Shown here in pieces: positions 16,370 through 25,090 of a stretch of DNA of 60,062 nucleotides. The notes beneath the pieces were generated by a model, which searched no databases, was not told the DNA's origin, and saw nothing but the letters and a program-made list of their open reading frames with translations. The position numbers were made by a program, and so were the translations under genes. The DNA is from Pseudomonadota bacterium (GTDB taxonomy: Bacteria; Pseudomonadota; Gammaproteobacteria; Burkholderiales; Casimicrobiaceae): contig JAFEDD010000004.1 of the NCBI GenBank assembly GCA_018241765.1, positions 195,672 to 255,733 on the forward strand, read 5' to 3'. Within the stretch, counting starts at the first letter, position 1. Each line of letters begins with the position of its first letter.

Positions 16370-16813
16370 TTACCGTTCGTTGGCGAAACCATCCGAGGCG
16401 TGAGGCGACGAACCATCGCCAACCGCTTCACGGACGATGCATGCTTCGTACCGCATCTGCTGCTCCGCATCGCGACCGACGGGAACGAGGAAAACCTCGG
16501 AGACCCCGAAGCGCTCACTCTGGATCGCGTAGCTTCCTTGCGCCAGGTCAGGCGCTTGGGGCCCCACGAACAGCGCGGCGAACTGCTCGTAGTTCGGTGG
16601 CGAAGGTTTTCGTGTCAGCGTCGCCAGCTTCAGGAAAACAACGTGCTCGGCGCCATCGTGTCCGAACGCCGTGACCTCGAAGCGATCGCCGAGTGCCGCA
16701 TCGAAGCGTGCATACGAAAAATCGTTGTCGCTGGTGCCGGCATGCATGGTGAGTTGAAATGCGGGTAACGAGAGGCGTTTCGTGGTCTGAGCCGCGCAGT
16801 GTAATGTCGGCAT
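16370..16813 (-). CDS. DUF6916-like small protein
   Basis: About 147 residues. The core has FDAALGDRFEV, then a beta-rich middle and the closing pattern FVGPQAPDLAQGSYAIQ ... VSEVFLVPVGRDAEQQMRYE. This resembles the DUF6916 family, whose members end with a FLVPVGRD-x-x-G-x-RYEA type motif; recalled from the motif, not checked. The start is uncertain: ATG 16813 is used, ATG 16747 is possible, and neither has a strong ribosome site. It lies directly upstream of the GNAT gene on the same strand, in the same block as the collar proteins. Confidence 0.62.
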   Translation of the reverse strand: MPTLHCAAQTTKRLSLPAFQLTMHAGTSDNDFSYARFDAALGDRFEVTAFGHDGAEHVVFLKLATLTRKPSPPNYEQFAALFVGPQAPDLAQGSYAIQSERFGVSEVFLVPVGRDAEQQMRYEACIVREAVGDGSSPHASDGFANER

Positions 16814-16956
16814 GTCGAATCGGCTCAGTGTCGCGCGCGCCCTCATCCCGCAAGTCGCGTCGATCCGGGTCGGTGGCTCGCCGTGGAACACGACTTCGGG
16901 CGATGATCGAACCAGCCCAAGCCCATCGCGCGAACCACACCCAACGGAGAGCCCTC

Positions 16957-17727
16957 TTGAACAAGCCATTCAGCCAATCGTCAAAGGAGCAGATCGAGGC
17001 ATACGTGTACGCCCTGGTCGATCCGCGCAACCGACGAATTTTCTACATTGGAAAGGGCAGGGCGAACAATCGTGCGTTCAGTCATCTGGCGCCGAGTGGC
17101 AGCGATCGACGAAAACAGCAATTGATCAAGGAGATTCGAGAGGCAGGGCTCGAACCTCGAGTGGAAATTCTTCGCCACGGGCTGTCGGTCCCGGTCGCCC
17201 ACGAAGTCGAGGCATCGCTCATCGACGCCATTGGCATCGAGAACCTCACGAATGAAGTGCGAGGACACGGCACTGCGCGTGGCCGAGTTTCGGCGACGGA
17301 CTTCGAACGCGTCCACGGCGCGCAGCCGGTGGCCATCACCGAACTCAGGGAGCGGTACATGCTGTTCTTCGTCAACCAGTCATTTTCAGCGTCCGCCAGC
17401 GAGGTGGAAATCTACGACAGTGTTCGGCAGTTTTGGCACAACGTTGCGGAAAGGACTCGAACTCCCGGCCCCGATGGTGCCCTGCCCTACCCAACGGCGC
17501 TGGCTCTGGTCGAGAGCGTCGTTGTACGCGCGTACACCATCCTGCAGTGGTATCGAGCAGGGGCGACGATGTCGACCAGGCGCTACGTCGATGGCGACGC
17601 TGCACGGCCCAAGTATGAATTCATCGGACAACTGCTTCCTGAACACGAATTGCTTGGCAAGCAGTTGGTGGATGCCGGTGGCGAGAAAATTCGTCACTCC
17701 CAGAAAGGGTACGGCTACATCAATTGA
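16957..17727 (+). CDS. GIY-YIG domain protein (LEM-3-like nuclease family)
   Basis: About 256 residues. The N-terminus VYALVDPRNRRIFYIGKG is a GIY-YIG nuclease motif of the type seen in LEM-3/COG3680 proteins; later come conserved Arg, His and Glu (HEVEASLIDAIG). The second half, with VRQFWHNVAERTR and VESVVVRAYTILQWY, looks like the SfsA-unrelated C-terminal domain of that group and has no clear catalytic motif. I start at TTG 16957 because GGAG lies 7 bp before it; ATG 16903 is the alternative. Base composition is slightly more AT-rich than the flanks. It diverges from the DUF6916-like gene and is probably a single transcription unit. Confidence 0.72.
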   Translation: MNKPFSQSSKEQIEAYVYALVDPRNRRIFYIGKGRANNRAFSHLAPSGSDRRKQQLIKEIREAGLEPRVEILRHGLSVPVAHEVEASLIDAIGIENLTNEVRGHGTARGRVSATDFERVHGAQPVAITELRERYMLFFVNQSFSASASEVEIYDSVRQFWHNVAERTRTPGPDGALPYPTALALVESVVVRAYTILQWYRAGATMSTRRYVDGDAARPKYEFIGQLLPEHELLGKQLVDAGGEKIRHSQKGYGYIN

Positions 17728-17891
17728 CTCGCCGCCGCCCCCTATCCACAGAAGGGAAATCCTCGCCGCACTCGGATACGACAAGGCACTTTTCCTGCGG
17801 TGGTGCCGCTCGATGGCGTGCCGGCGAGTCGTTGGTGCGCGTCTGCGGCGCGTTGCCGTGCGGAGCGACCGCGACGTGGCGGGCACCTATC

Positions 17892-17907
17892 GTCTAACGC
17901 GTTAGAC
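17892..17907. repeat. Perfect 16-bp palindrome
   Basis: GTCTAACGCGTTAGAC is a perfect self-complementary sequence, followed on the plus strand by six A residues and not by T, so it is not a plus-strand intrinsic terminator. It could be a protein-binding site or a remnant of a mobile element. It stands alone between the GIY-YIG gene and the tRNA terminator. Confidence 0.6.
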
Positions 17908-17963
17908 AAAAAAGTCGACTTGGGGCGGTTGCGCAGCGTCGCCGCGACCGCGTGCGGCGGAAA

Positions 17964-17993
17964 CAAAAAAGGCTCGGGTTTCCCCAAGCCTTT
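17964..17993 (-). terminator. Intrinsic terminator of tRNA-Lys
   Basis: On the minus strand AAGGCT and AGCCTT pair around a G/C-rich inner segment, followed by TTTTGTTT. The hairpin begins about 40 nt after the CCA end of the tRNA, the usual place for a tRNA terminator. Confidence 0.75.
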
Positions 17994-18033
17994 GATTTGT
18001 ATGAGATTTCTGCCGAAGCAGGCAATCGCAATT

Positions 18034-18109
18034 TGGTAGGACGTGGCAGGCTCGAACTGCCGACCAACGGATTAAAAGTCCGCTGCTCTACCGACTGAGC
18101 TAACGTCCC
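18034..18109 (-). tRNA. tRNA-Lys (anticodon TTT)
   Basis: Read on the minus strand, the sequence folds as a full cloverleaf of 76 nt: acceptor GGGACGT pairing with ACGTCCT (with a G-U first pair), D loop TCAGTCGGTAGA, anticodon loop CTTTTAA with anticodon TTT, T loop TTCGAGC, and an encoded CCA end. It is a single gene, not part of a tRNA array, downstream of folE2 on the same strand but with its own promoter. Confidence 0.96.
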
Positions 18110-18119
18110 GAAGCCTGCC

Positions 18120-18150
18120 ATTATAACCAGATTTCGGGGGGCACGAGCAA
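18120..18150 (-). promoter_or_regulatory. Promoter of tRNA-Lys
   Basis: A consensus -10 box TATAAT (18125-18120) ends 10 bp before the first base of the tRNA. A partial -35 box TTGCTC (18150-18145) lies 19 bp upstream of it. The perfect -10 fits a strong stable-RNA promoter. Confidence 0.7.
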
Positions 18151-18171
18151 GGCACGAAGCCGTGCGGGCGA

Positions 18172-19008
18172 TCAGGCGGCCGGCAGGCTGCCGTGTCCGT
18201 GGATTTCGGCGTAGGCCGAATGGTTGTGGATCGCTTCGAAGTTTTCGCTGGCGACGACGAAGGCGCCGATCTGCGGGTGACGCTGACAGCGAAGGGCGAT
18301 GTCGCGCACGAGGTCTTCGACGAATTTGGGGTTGTCGTAGGCCTGCTCGGTGACGTACTTTTCGTCGGCACGCTTCAATACGCCGTAGAGTTCGGCCGAG
18401 GCTTCGCGTTCGGCCATGTCGATCAGCGTGTCGATGCTGAGCGCGGGGCCGGCTTCGGCGCGCAGCGTGATGTGCGAGCGTTGGTTGTGCGCGCCGTAGT
18501 CCGAAATTTTCTTCGAGCAGGGGCACAGACTGGTGACTGGCGCGACGACTTCGATGGTGAGGCGGGTGCCGCGTTCGGCCGTGGTCTCGACGATGTAGCG
18601 GACGTCGGCATCGAGCAGGCTCTCGACGCCAGAGACGGGCGCCGCCTTGCGCCGGAAATACGGGAAGGCCATTTCGAGGTGGCCGCTGGCGGCTTCGAGG
18701 CGTTCGCGCATGCTGCGTTCGAACGCGACGACGCCCGCCGTGTCGAGCGGCGCTCGGTGTTCGTCGAGCACCTGGATGAAGCGCGACATGTGAGTGCCCT
18801 TGACGTGCTCGGGCAGCCCGACATACATCGCGAACGTGGCGACGGTGGGCTGCGCGGTGCCGTCGGCGGCGAGGATCTGCACGGGGTAGCGCAGGGACTT
18901 GATGCCGACCCGCTGGATGGGCAGGTGGCGGCCGTCGGGTTGCGATTGCGTGTCGTCGAGCGGCAAAGTGGGCGGCGCGGCGTGCAGCGCGCGGTCGATG
19001 GCGTTCAT
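18172..19008 (-). CDS. folE2: GTP cyclohydrolase FolE2 (type IB)
   Basis: A 278-residue GTP cyclohydrolase IB, which makes 7,8-dihydroneopterin triphosphate for folate synthesis. The signature VTSLCPCSKKISDYGAHNQR carries the metal-binding Cys and the conserved His of the FolE2/YciA group, and VGIKSLRYPVQI and the terminal HNHSAYAEI fit as well. FolE2 uses several metals and often replaces the zinc-dependent FolE when zinc is scarce; no Zur site was recognised here. The gene stands alone, upstream of tRNA-Lys, with a divergent diiron protein gene on its 5' side. Confidence 0.95.
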   Translation of the reverse strand: MNAIDRALHAAPPTLPLDDTQSQPDGRHLPIQRVGIKSLRYPVQILAADGTAQPTVATFAMYVGLPEHVKGTHMSRFIQVLDEHRAPLDTAGVVAFERSMRERLEAASGHLEMAFPYFRRKAAPVSGVESLLDADVRYIVETTAERGTRLTIEVVAPVTSLCPCSKKISDYGAHNQRSHITLRAEAGPALSIDTLIDMAEREASAELYGVLKRADEKYVTEQAYDNPKFVEDLVRDIALRCQRHPQIGAFVVASENFEAIHNHSAYAEIHGHGSLPAA

Positions 19009-19231
19009 GGTGATAGTTTAGAGGGTCTGTTCGCGGCAGCCGACGGACGCGCAACGTTCGTCGAGCCTCGTGCCAGCGAGGGACATGGGGGCGCGCGGGC
19101 CGGACACAACCGTGGGCGTGATCGCGGTGACTGCGGCGCGCGGCGCACAGCGGCTACACTATGGCGTTTGAAGCACGGCGCTACCGGGTCGGTCCGGCGG
19201 CGCCTTTTGTTTTGTTCCGGGGACGATCGAC

Positions 19232-20083
19232 ATGCTGTACGCCGAACTTTTTCACGATCTCGAGCGCGTGCGCTGGAACATGGCGACCGACGTGGCATGG
19301 GATCGATTCGACGCGACGAAGCTCTCCGACGAGCAGGCGCAGACGATCCGCCTCAACGCGATCACCGAATGGTCGGCGTTGCCGGCCACCGAAATGTTCC
19401 TGCGCGACAACCGTGGCGACAGCGATTTTTCGGCGTTCATGTCGATCTGGTTTTTCGAGGAGCAGAAGCATTCGCTGGTGCTGATGGAATACCTGCGCCG
19501 ATTCCGCCCGGAGATGGTGCCGACCGAGGCCGAGTTGCACAACGTGCGCTTCGAGTTCGACCCGGCGCCTCCGCTCGAGACGCTGATGCTGCATTTCTGT
19601 GGCGAGGTGCGGCTCAATCATTGGTATCGGCGGGCGGCCGAATGGCATACCGAGCCGGTGATCAAGCAGATCTACAGCCTCATCGCGAAGGACGAAGCAC
19701 GTCATGCGGGCGCCTACCTGAAGTACCTGAAACGCGCGATCGCCGAGGCGGCCTCGGGGCGCGTGAACGAGGTGAAGGCGGCGTTCGCGAAGATCGGCTT
19801 CCTGATGGCATCGAGCGGACGCTCGGGCAAACCGCTGCATCCGACCAACCTGCACGTCAACCAGACGCTGTTTCCGAATGACACGGTGCAGAGTCGGCTG
19901 CCCGACCCGGCGTGGCTCGAGCGCTGGCTCGACGTGCAGATCCAGTTCGACCGCGAGTGGGAGGGCAAGGTCGTGAAGATGATCCTGCACAACCTGTCGA
20001 GCCTGTTCGGTCGCAGCCTGGAGTCGCTCTCCGATCTGAACCGCTACCGCAAGACGTTGCTGAGCGCGCCGCAGGCCGGCTGA
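19232..20083 (+). CDS. Ferritin-like diiron protein, acyl-ACP desaturase-like
   Basis: A 283-residue helical protein with two diiron half-sites: FFEEQKHSLVLMEYL (ExxH, about residues 75-89) and LIAKDEARHAGAYLKYL (about 150-166), plus Glu in HFCGEVRLNHWY and an early helix Glu. The spacing and DEARH motif are those of acyl-ACP desaturases and related ferritin-like oxygenases, though the protein is shorter than plant-type desaturases. Substrate unknown. A GGGGA ribosome site lies before ATG 19232. The stop is followed by palindrome copy 2, which includes a terminator-like hairpin. Confidence 0.75.
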   Translation: MLYAELFHDLERVRWNMATDVAWDRFDATKLSDEQAQTIRLNAITEWSALPATEMFLRDNRGDSDFSAFMSIWFFEEQKHSLVLMEYLRRFRPEMVPTEAELHNVRFEFDPAPPLETLMLHFCGEVRLNHWYRRAAEWHTEPVIKQIYSLIAKDEARHAGAYLKYLKRAIAEAASGRVNEVKAAFAKIGFLMASSGRSGKPLHPTNLHVNQTLFPNDTVQSRLPDPAWLERWLDVQIQFDREWEGKVVKMILHNLSSLFGRSLESLSDLNRYRKTLLSAPQAG

Positions 20084-20098
20084 CAGCGCCATATGCGT

Positions 20099-20221
20099 AA
20101 TCAGCTTCTTGCTGCAAGCCGCATCAACAACGGGCTTGGCGGCTGAAAAGGCATAAAGTCGACATCAGGCGATTTCACGCGGCAAGCCTGTTGTGGATGC
20201 GCTTTTCCGCATAAAGTTATT
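20099..20221. repeat. Dispersed ~123-bp imperfect palindrome, copy 2
   Basis: Left arm AATCAGCTTCTTGCTGCAAG through ACAACGGGCTTGGCGG; right arm GCAAGCCTGTTGTGGATGCG to AAAGTTATT; the arms are imperfect reverse complements. The centre AAAGTCGACATCAG is shared with copy 3, and a variant of it with copy 1. It occupies the gap between the convergent desaturase-like and nudix genes. Confidence 0.82.
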
Positions 20222-20231
20222 GCGGATTTTT
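20207..20231 (+). terminator. Possible intrinsic terminator at the end of palindrome copy 2
   Basis: CCGCA (20207-20211) pairs with TGCGG (20221-20225) around a 9-nt loop, followed by ATTTTTA. The stem is short, so termination would be modest. It lies about 125 bp after the desaturase-like stop and partly uses the dispersed palindrome. Confidence 0.45.
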
Positions 20232-20257
20232 AGGTATTCGTGGCAACCGACGGCCGT

Positions 20258-20857
20258 TCACAGCGCGTTCGTGCGCCGCAACAGCTGCCACCGGCAGAAC
20301 GCGGTGATGGTCTTGCCGTCGGTGATGCGGCCGTCGGCGATCATCGCGGCGATCTCCTCGGGCGTGGCCGCGAAGAGCTCCAGGAATTCATCCTGATCGA
20401 GCCGCGCCTCGCCGGCGACGAGCCCGCTCGCGTGGAAGAGATGAATCACTTCGTCGGAATAGGCGATGACCGGATGCATCTCGCCCAGCGTGTACCACGC
20501 CCGCGCCCAGTAGCCAGTCTCCTCCTTCAGTTCGCGCTGCGCGGCGACCAGCGGATTTTCGTTGCGGTCGAGCTTGCCGGCGGGGAATTCGACCATCACG
20601 CGCCCGAGCGGGTAGCGGTATTGCCGCTCGAGCAGCAGGCGTCCGTCCTCGAACTCGGCGACGATGCAGGCGGCACCGGGATGCTTGATGTACTCGCGCG
20701 TGGCGGCGTGCCCGTTGGGCAGGCGAACGGTGTCGCGCACGACGTGCAGCAGACGCCCCTTGAAAATCTCTTCGCCGGAGACGAAGTCTTCGGCCAGATG
20801 CCGCTCGGCGGTGCCTGGAGCCGCCGCCGCGGCGGGTGTCGCGTCGTTCACAGCCAT
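20258..20857 (-). CDS. Nudix hydrolase, ADP-ribose pyrophosphatase type
   Basis: A 199-residue Nudix protein. The box [20 protein letters not shown] (start at residue 94, ending ETGY) has the full GX5EX7REUXEEXGU pattern, and the preceding [20 protein letters not shown] matches the NudF/ADP-ribose pyrophosphatase group, which hydrolyses ADP-ribose to AMP and ribose 5-phosphate. I use ATG 20857, which lies 10 bp inside the end of hemF; the overlap points to co-translation. It converges on palindrome copy 2. Confidence 0.88.
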   Translation of the reverse strand: MAVNDATPAAAAAPGTAERHLAEDFVSGEEIFKGRLLHVVRDTVRLPNGHAATREYIKHPGAACIVAEFEDGRLLLERQYRYPLGRVMVEFPAGKLDRNENPLVAAQRELKEETGYWARAWYTLGEMHPVIAYSDEVIHLFHASGLVAGEARLDQDEFLELFAATPEEIAAMIADGRITDGKTITAFCRWQLLRRTNAL

Positions 20858-21786
20858 GCCTTCGCCACGAGATAGTCGCTGAGCAGCGCCGCCTCCGGCG
20901 TGCCGGGTTCGGGCGCGTGGGCGTAGCGCCAGCGCACCTCCGGCGGCATGCTCATCAGGATGGCCTCGGTGCGGCCGTTGGAGTGCAGCCCGAAGTGCGT
21001 ACCGCGATCCCACACCAGGTTGAATTCGACATAGCGACCGCGCCGCAGGCATTGCCATTCGCGCTCGCGTTCGCCATGGGGCGTGCCGAGCCGGCGTTCG
21101 AGAATCGGCCGATAGCCGGGGATGAAATGCTCGCCGACCGAGCGCGTCAGCGCGAAGCTCGCCTCGAAGCCGAGCTCGTTGAAGTCGTCGTAGAAGGTGC
21201 CGCCGATGCCGCGCGGCTCGCCGCGATGGCGCAGGAAGAAGTAATCATCGCACTGCTTCTTGAACCGCGGGTACCAGTCGGGTCCGAAGGGCTCGAGCGC
21301 CGCCCGCGCGCACTGGTGCCAGTGCACGGCATCATCGCTGAAGCCGTAATAGGGCGTCAGATCCATGCCGCCGCCAAACCACCACACGGGCGCCGCATCA
21401 CGCGGCGTCGCCCGAAAGAAGCGCACGTTCATGTGGGTCGTCGGCGCGTAGGGGTTGCGCGGATGAATGACCAGCGACACGCCCATCGCTTCCCACGCCG
21501 CGCCGTTCAGTTCGGGCCGAGTGGCCGTTGCCGAGGCCGGCATCCGGGCGCCAACGACATGCGAGAAATTGACGCCGCCACGCTCGATGACGGCACCGCC
21601 CTCGGTCAGCCGCGTGATGCCGCCGCCGCCCTCCGGGCGCTGCCATTCGTCGCGCAGAAAGCGGCTGCCGGCCACCGTTTCGAGCGCATCGACGATCGAG
21701 GCTTGCAGCCCGATCAGGAACTCGCGAACGCGGCGGACGCTGGCATCGTCTGGCGTCGTGGGAGCGGGATGCGCGATGGCAGACAT
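20848..21786 (-). CDS. hemF: Oxygen-dependent coproporphyrinogen-III oxidase
   Basis: A 312-residue HemF, converting coproporphyrinogen III to protoporphyrinogen IX with O2 in heme synthesis. Visible are [37 protein letters not shown], the conserved [10 protein letters not shown] and [17 protein letters not shown] 21786 is chosen because GGAAGGA lies 7 bp upstream; the in-frame ATG at 21810 would include that ribosome site. The nudix gene overlaps its 3' end, and purD ends 75 bp upstream on the same strand. Confidence 0.95.
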   Translation of the reverse strand: MSAIAHPAPTTPDDASVRRVREFLIGLQASIVDALETVAGSRFLRDEWQRPEGGGGITRLTEGGAVIERGGVNFSHVVGARMPASATATRPELNGAAWEAMGVSLVIHPRNPYAPTTHMNVRFFRATPRDAAPVWWFGGGMDLTPYYGFSDDAVHWHQCARAALEPFGPDWYPRFKKQCDDYFFLRHRGEPRGIGGTFYDDFNELGFEASFALTRSVGEHFIPGYRPILERRLGTPHGEREREWQCLRRGRYVEFNLVWDRGTHFGLHSNGRTEAILMSMPPEVRWRYAHAPEPGTPEAALLSDYLVAKAWL

Positions 21787-21860
21787 AAGCGTTCCTTCCG
21801 GTGGTTCCATGAGGCCTCACGCACGCTGAGCGCGTCGTGCAAAGCATGCACGGCGTCGAC

Positions 21861-23141
21861 TCAAGCCTTTTTCAGTGCGCGCCAGCCGATGTCGCGCCGC
21901 AGCTGCATGCCGTCGAAGGCAATGGCGTCGGCCGCTTCGTAAGCGCGCTTCTGCGCGATTTTCACCGTGTCGCCCAGCGCCGTGACACACAGCACACGGC
22001 CACCGCTGACGACGACGGCACCACCGTCGCCCTCCGCGGTGCCGGCATGAAAGACATGAGCATCGTCGATCGCCGCCGCGCGTTCGAGGCCGTGGATCGC
22101 GTCCCCCTTGCGCGGCGCATCGGGATAGCCCTGCGCTGCAAGCACCACTCCGAGCGCGACGCGGCGATCCCATTCGGCGTCGATGCGATCGAGCGTGCCG
22201 TTGATGCCGTGCTCGATCAGCTCGACGAGGTCGCTCTTCAGGCGCATCATGATCGGCTGCGTTTCCGGGTCACCGAAACGGCAGTTGAATTCGAGCGTGC
22301 GCGGCCGACCCTCACCATCGATCATCACGCCGGCGTACAAGAAACCGCTGTAGGGAATGCCGTCCTTCGCCATGCCCGCCACCGTGGGCAGAATGATCTC
22401 GCGCATGATGCGGGCGTGGAGCTGCGGGGTGACCAGCGGCGCCGGCGAATAGGCACCCATGCCTCCGGTATTCGGTCCGTGATCGCCATCGAGCAGACGC
22501 TTGTGGTCCTGACTCGACGCCATCGCCAGCACATGCTGGCCGTCGACCATGACGATGAAACTCGCCTCCTCCCCGCCCAGAAAAGCTTCGACGACGACGC
22601 GCGCGCCGGCGGCCCCGAAGGCGTTGTCCGCGAGCATGTGATCGATCGCGGCGTGCGCTTCGGCAAGCGACATGGCGACGACGACGCCCTTGCCCGCCGC
22701 CAAGCCATCGGCCTTGATGACGATCGGCGCCCCCTGCGCCTCGACATGGGCGTGCGCGGCGGCGGCGTCGGTGAAGGTTGCGTAGGCTGCCGTCGGAATG
22801 CCGTGGCGCTGCATGAAGGCCTTGGCGAAGTCTTTCGACGATTCGAGCTGCGCCGCCGCGCGCGTGGGGCCGAAAATGCGCAACCCCTCGGCCCGGAACG
22901 CATCGACCACGCCGGCGGCGAGCGGCGCTTCGGGCCCGACCACGGTGAAGGCGACCTTCTCGTGGCGCGCCAGGGCGAGCCATTGCTCGACCGTGCTCGC
23001 CAGCGCGTTTTCGCAGTTCGCCTCGCGTGCGGTGCCCGCGTTGCCGGGGGCGACGATCACCTTCTGCACGCGCGGCGACTGCGCGAGCTTCCAGGCCAGC
23101 GCGTGTTCGCGCCCGCCGCCACCGATGACGAGAACCTTCAT
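21861..23141 (-). CDS. purD: Phosphoribosylamine--glycine ligase
   Basis: A 426-residue ATP-grasp enzyme making GAR from phosphoribosylamine and glycine in purine synthesis. MKVLVIGGGGREHALAW starts the N-domain, TGGMGAYSPAP and LEFNCRFGDPETQ are the GARS signatures, and IVIKADGLAAGKGVVVA is the ATP-grasp lid. ATG 23141 is the family start. It follows purH by 14 bp in the same direction, so both are in the dusB-fis-purH-purD unit. Confidence 0.95.
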   Translation of the reverse strand: MKVLVIGGGGREHALAWKLAQSPRVQKVIVAPGNAGTAREANCENALASTVEQWLALARHEKVAFTVVGPEAPLAAGVVDAFRAEGLRIFGPTRAAAQLESSKDFAKAFMQRHGIPTAAYATFTDAAAAHAHVEAQGAPIVIKADGLAAGKGVVVAMSLAEAHAAIDHMLADNAFGAAGARVVVEAFLGGEEASFIVMVDGQHVLAMASSQDHKRLLDGDHGPNTGGMGAYSPAPLVTPQLHARIMREIILPTVAGMAKDGIPYSGFLYAGVMIDGEGRPRTLEFNCRFGDPETQPIMMRLKSDLVELIEHGINGTLDRIDAEWDRRVALGVVLAAQGYPDAPRKGDAIHGLERAAAIDDAHVFHAGTAEGDGGAVVVSGGRVLCVTALGDTVKIAQKRAYEAADAIAFDGMQLRRDIGWRALKKA

Positions 23142-23155
23142 GCCGCTCGCTCCGA

Positions 23156-24730
23156 TCAATGGCGGAAATGCCGCGTGCCCGTGGTCACCATGGCCACGCC
23201 GCGCTCGTTGGCGGCGGTGATGACTTCATCGTCACGCATGCTGCCGCCCGGCTGAATCACGGCCGTGGCGCCGGCATCGGCCAGCACGTCGAGCCCGTCA
23301 CGGAACGGAAAGAAGGCATCGCTCGCCACCACCGAACCGGCCAGCGACAGGCCCGCATGCTCGGCCTTGCTGCGCGCGATGCGCGCCGAATCGAGACGGC
23401 TCATTTGACCGGCGCCGATGCCGAGCGTCTGTCCGTCGCGAGCAAAGACGATGGCGTTCGACTTGACGAACTGCGCCACCGTCCACACGAAGCGCAGGTC
23501 ACGCTGCTGCTGTTCACTCGGCGCCTTCGTCGTCACCACCGTCAACGCCGCCGCGTCGAGCCGCGCCGTATCGGCGCTCTGCGCGAGCAGGCCGCCGCCC
23601 ACGCGCTTCAGTTCCATCGCATTGGCGCTCGCGTAGAGCGACGCGAAGGGCACCCGCAGCACCCGCACATTGACTTTCTTGGCGAGCAACGCCAGCGCCT
23701 CCGGCGCATAGTCCGGTGCAATCAGCACTTCGAGAAACTGGGCGCTGACGGCCTCGGCGCATGCGGCATCGACGCGGCGATTGAACGCGATGATGCCGCC
23801 GAATGCGGAGGTGGGGTCGGTGGCGAACGCACGCTGATAGGCCAGGAGCGGCGCTTCGGCAAGCGCCACACCACACGGGTTCGCGTGCTTGACGATGACG
23901 CAGCAGCCCTCTTCGAAGGCACGCACGCATTCCCACGCGGCATCGGCGTCGGCCACGTTGTTGTAGGACAGCGGCTTGCCCTGCAACTGCTGGTAGCGCA
24001 CCAGCGTGCCTTCGGCCGGCGCCTCGTCGCGGTAGAACGCCGCGCCCTGATGCGGGTTCTCGCCGTAGCGCATGTCCTGCACCTTGCTCCATTGCAGCGT
24101 GAGCACATCGGGAAACGTCCGCACCGCGCCATCGAGTTCGCGCGCCGTCAGGTAATTGCCGATCGCGGCGTCGTAAGCTGCCGTATGCGTAAACGCCTTC
24201 CTGGCGAGCGCAAAGCGTGTCTTGCGCGACAACGCACCGTCGCCACCTTGCATCTCGGCGATCAGCGCGGGATAGTCAGCATGGTCGACGACGACCGCAA
24301 CGCCCTCCCAGTTCTTCGCTGCCGCACGAACCATGGTCGGGCCGCCGATGTCGATGTTCTCGATGGCGTCCTCGAGCGTGCAGCCCGGCCGCGCCACCGT
24401 TTCGCGAAACGGGTAGAGGTTGACGACGACGAGGTCGATCAGGCCGATACCTGCCGAACGCACCGCCTCCATGTGCGACGGCAGCAGCCGATTGGCCAGA
24501 ATGCCTCCATGCACCTTCGGGTGCAGCGTCTTGACGCGACCATCGAGCATTTCCGGAAACCCGGTGTAATCGCCGACATCGATGACCGCCAGACCCGCAT
24601 CTCGAATGAGCTTCGCCGTGCCACCGGTTGACAGCAGTTCGACACCCTGCGCGGCGAGCGCGCGTGCGAAGTCGACGAGGCCACTCTTGTCGGATACGGA
24701 GAGTAGCGCGCGGGCAAGTTTTCGGTTCAT
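23156..24730 (-). CDS. purH: Bifunctional AICAR transformylase / IMP cyclohydrolase
   Basis: A 524-residue two-domain protein for the last two steps to IMP. The N-terminal cyclohydrolase domain (about 1-200) has [29 protein letters not shown] and [19 protein letters not shown]. The C-terminal transformylase has the active-site [14 protein letters not shown] and [14 protein letters not shown], and ends [21 protein letters not shown]. Fis is encoded 66 bp upstream and purD 14 bp downstream, all on the minus strand. Confidence 0.96.
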   Translation of the reverse strand: MNRKLARALLSVSDKSGLVDFARALAAQGVELLSTGGTAKLIRDAGLAVIDVGDYTGFPEMLDGRVKTLHPKVHGGILANRLLPSHMEAVRSAGIGLIDLVVVNLYPFRETVARPGCTLEDAIENIDIGGPTMVRAAAKNWEGVAVVVDHADYPALIAEMQGGDGALSRKTRFALARKAFTHTAAYDAAIGNYLTARELDGAVRTFPDVLTLQWSKVQDMRYGENPHQGAAFYRDEAPAEGTLVRYQQLQGKPLSYNNVADADAAWECVRAFEEGCCVIVKHANPCGVALAEAPLLAYQRAFATDPTSAFGGIIAFNRRVDAACAEAVSAQFLEVLIAPDYAPEALALLAKKVNVRVLRVPFASLYASANAMELKRVGGGLLAQSADTARLDAAALTVVTTKAPSEQQQRDLRFVWTVAQFVKSNAIVFARDGQTLGIGAGQMSRLDSARIARSKAEHAGLSLAGSVVASDAFFPFRDGLDVLADAGATAVIQPGGSMRDDEVITAANERGVAMVTTGTRHFRH

Positions 24731-24796
24731 GGTGTCGTTGCGGCGCCGTAGCGCCCAGGCAAGGAAGGATCGTCGCGGACGATGGCAGGGTGTGAC

Positions 24797-25060
24797 TCAG
24801 GACGGAGGCAGCTTGATCTTGTGCTTGTCGAGCTTGGCGCGCAGCGTGTTGCGGTTGATGCCCAGCATGCCGGCAGCCTCCGATTGATTGCCCTTGGTGC
24901 GCGCCAGAACATCGGTGAGCAGCGTCTTCTCGACGCTGCCGATGAACAGCTCGTACAGATTGTCGGCTGGCTCACCATCGAGCGCCGCCAGGTAATCGTT
25001 CAGCGATCGGCCGACCGCCTCCGCAATCCCGGAGTGTCCGTTCAGTTTGGCCCGTTTCAT
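24797..25060 (-). CDS. fis: DNA-binding protein Fis
   Basis: An 87-residue nucleoid protein. The C-terminal helix-turn-helix is NQSEAAGMLGINRNTLRAKL and is preceded by the dimer helices (VEKTLLTDVLARTKG). Fis bends DNA and activates stable-RNA promoters. It lies 30 bp after dusB, the conserved dusB-fis order of beta- and gammaproteobacteria, and upstream of purH. In this lineage fis probably shares control with purine genes through read-through, which would link nucleoid state and nucleotide supply; that link is inference. Confidence 0.94.
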   Translation of the reverse strand: MKRAKLNGHSGIAEAVGRSLNDYLAALDGEPADNLYELFIGSVEKTLLTDVLARTKGNQSEAAGMLGINRNTLRAKLDKHKIKLPPS

Positions 25061-25090
25061 CGTTATCGTTCCCGGTTTCTGGATAGGGAG

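Larger units (their letters stand above)
17728..18033. other. Intergenic region between GIY-YIG gene and tRNA-Lys
   Basis: No gene is supported in these 306 bp. They contain a perfect 16-bp palindrome (17892-17907) and the likely tRNA terminator (17964-17993), listed separately. The left half, just after the GIY-YIG stop, shows no hairpin with a U-run for that gene. Confidence 0.5.

Noticed and set aside
17892-17913. Terminator for the GIY-YIG gene
   Set aside because: The palindrome is followed by A residues on the plus strand, not T, and is 165 bp after the stop.
18193-19881. 562-codon plus-strand open frame across folE2 and the desaturase-like gene
   Set aside because: It overlaps two well-supported genes in other frames and has shadow-type composition.
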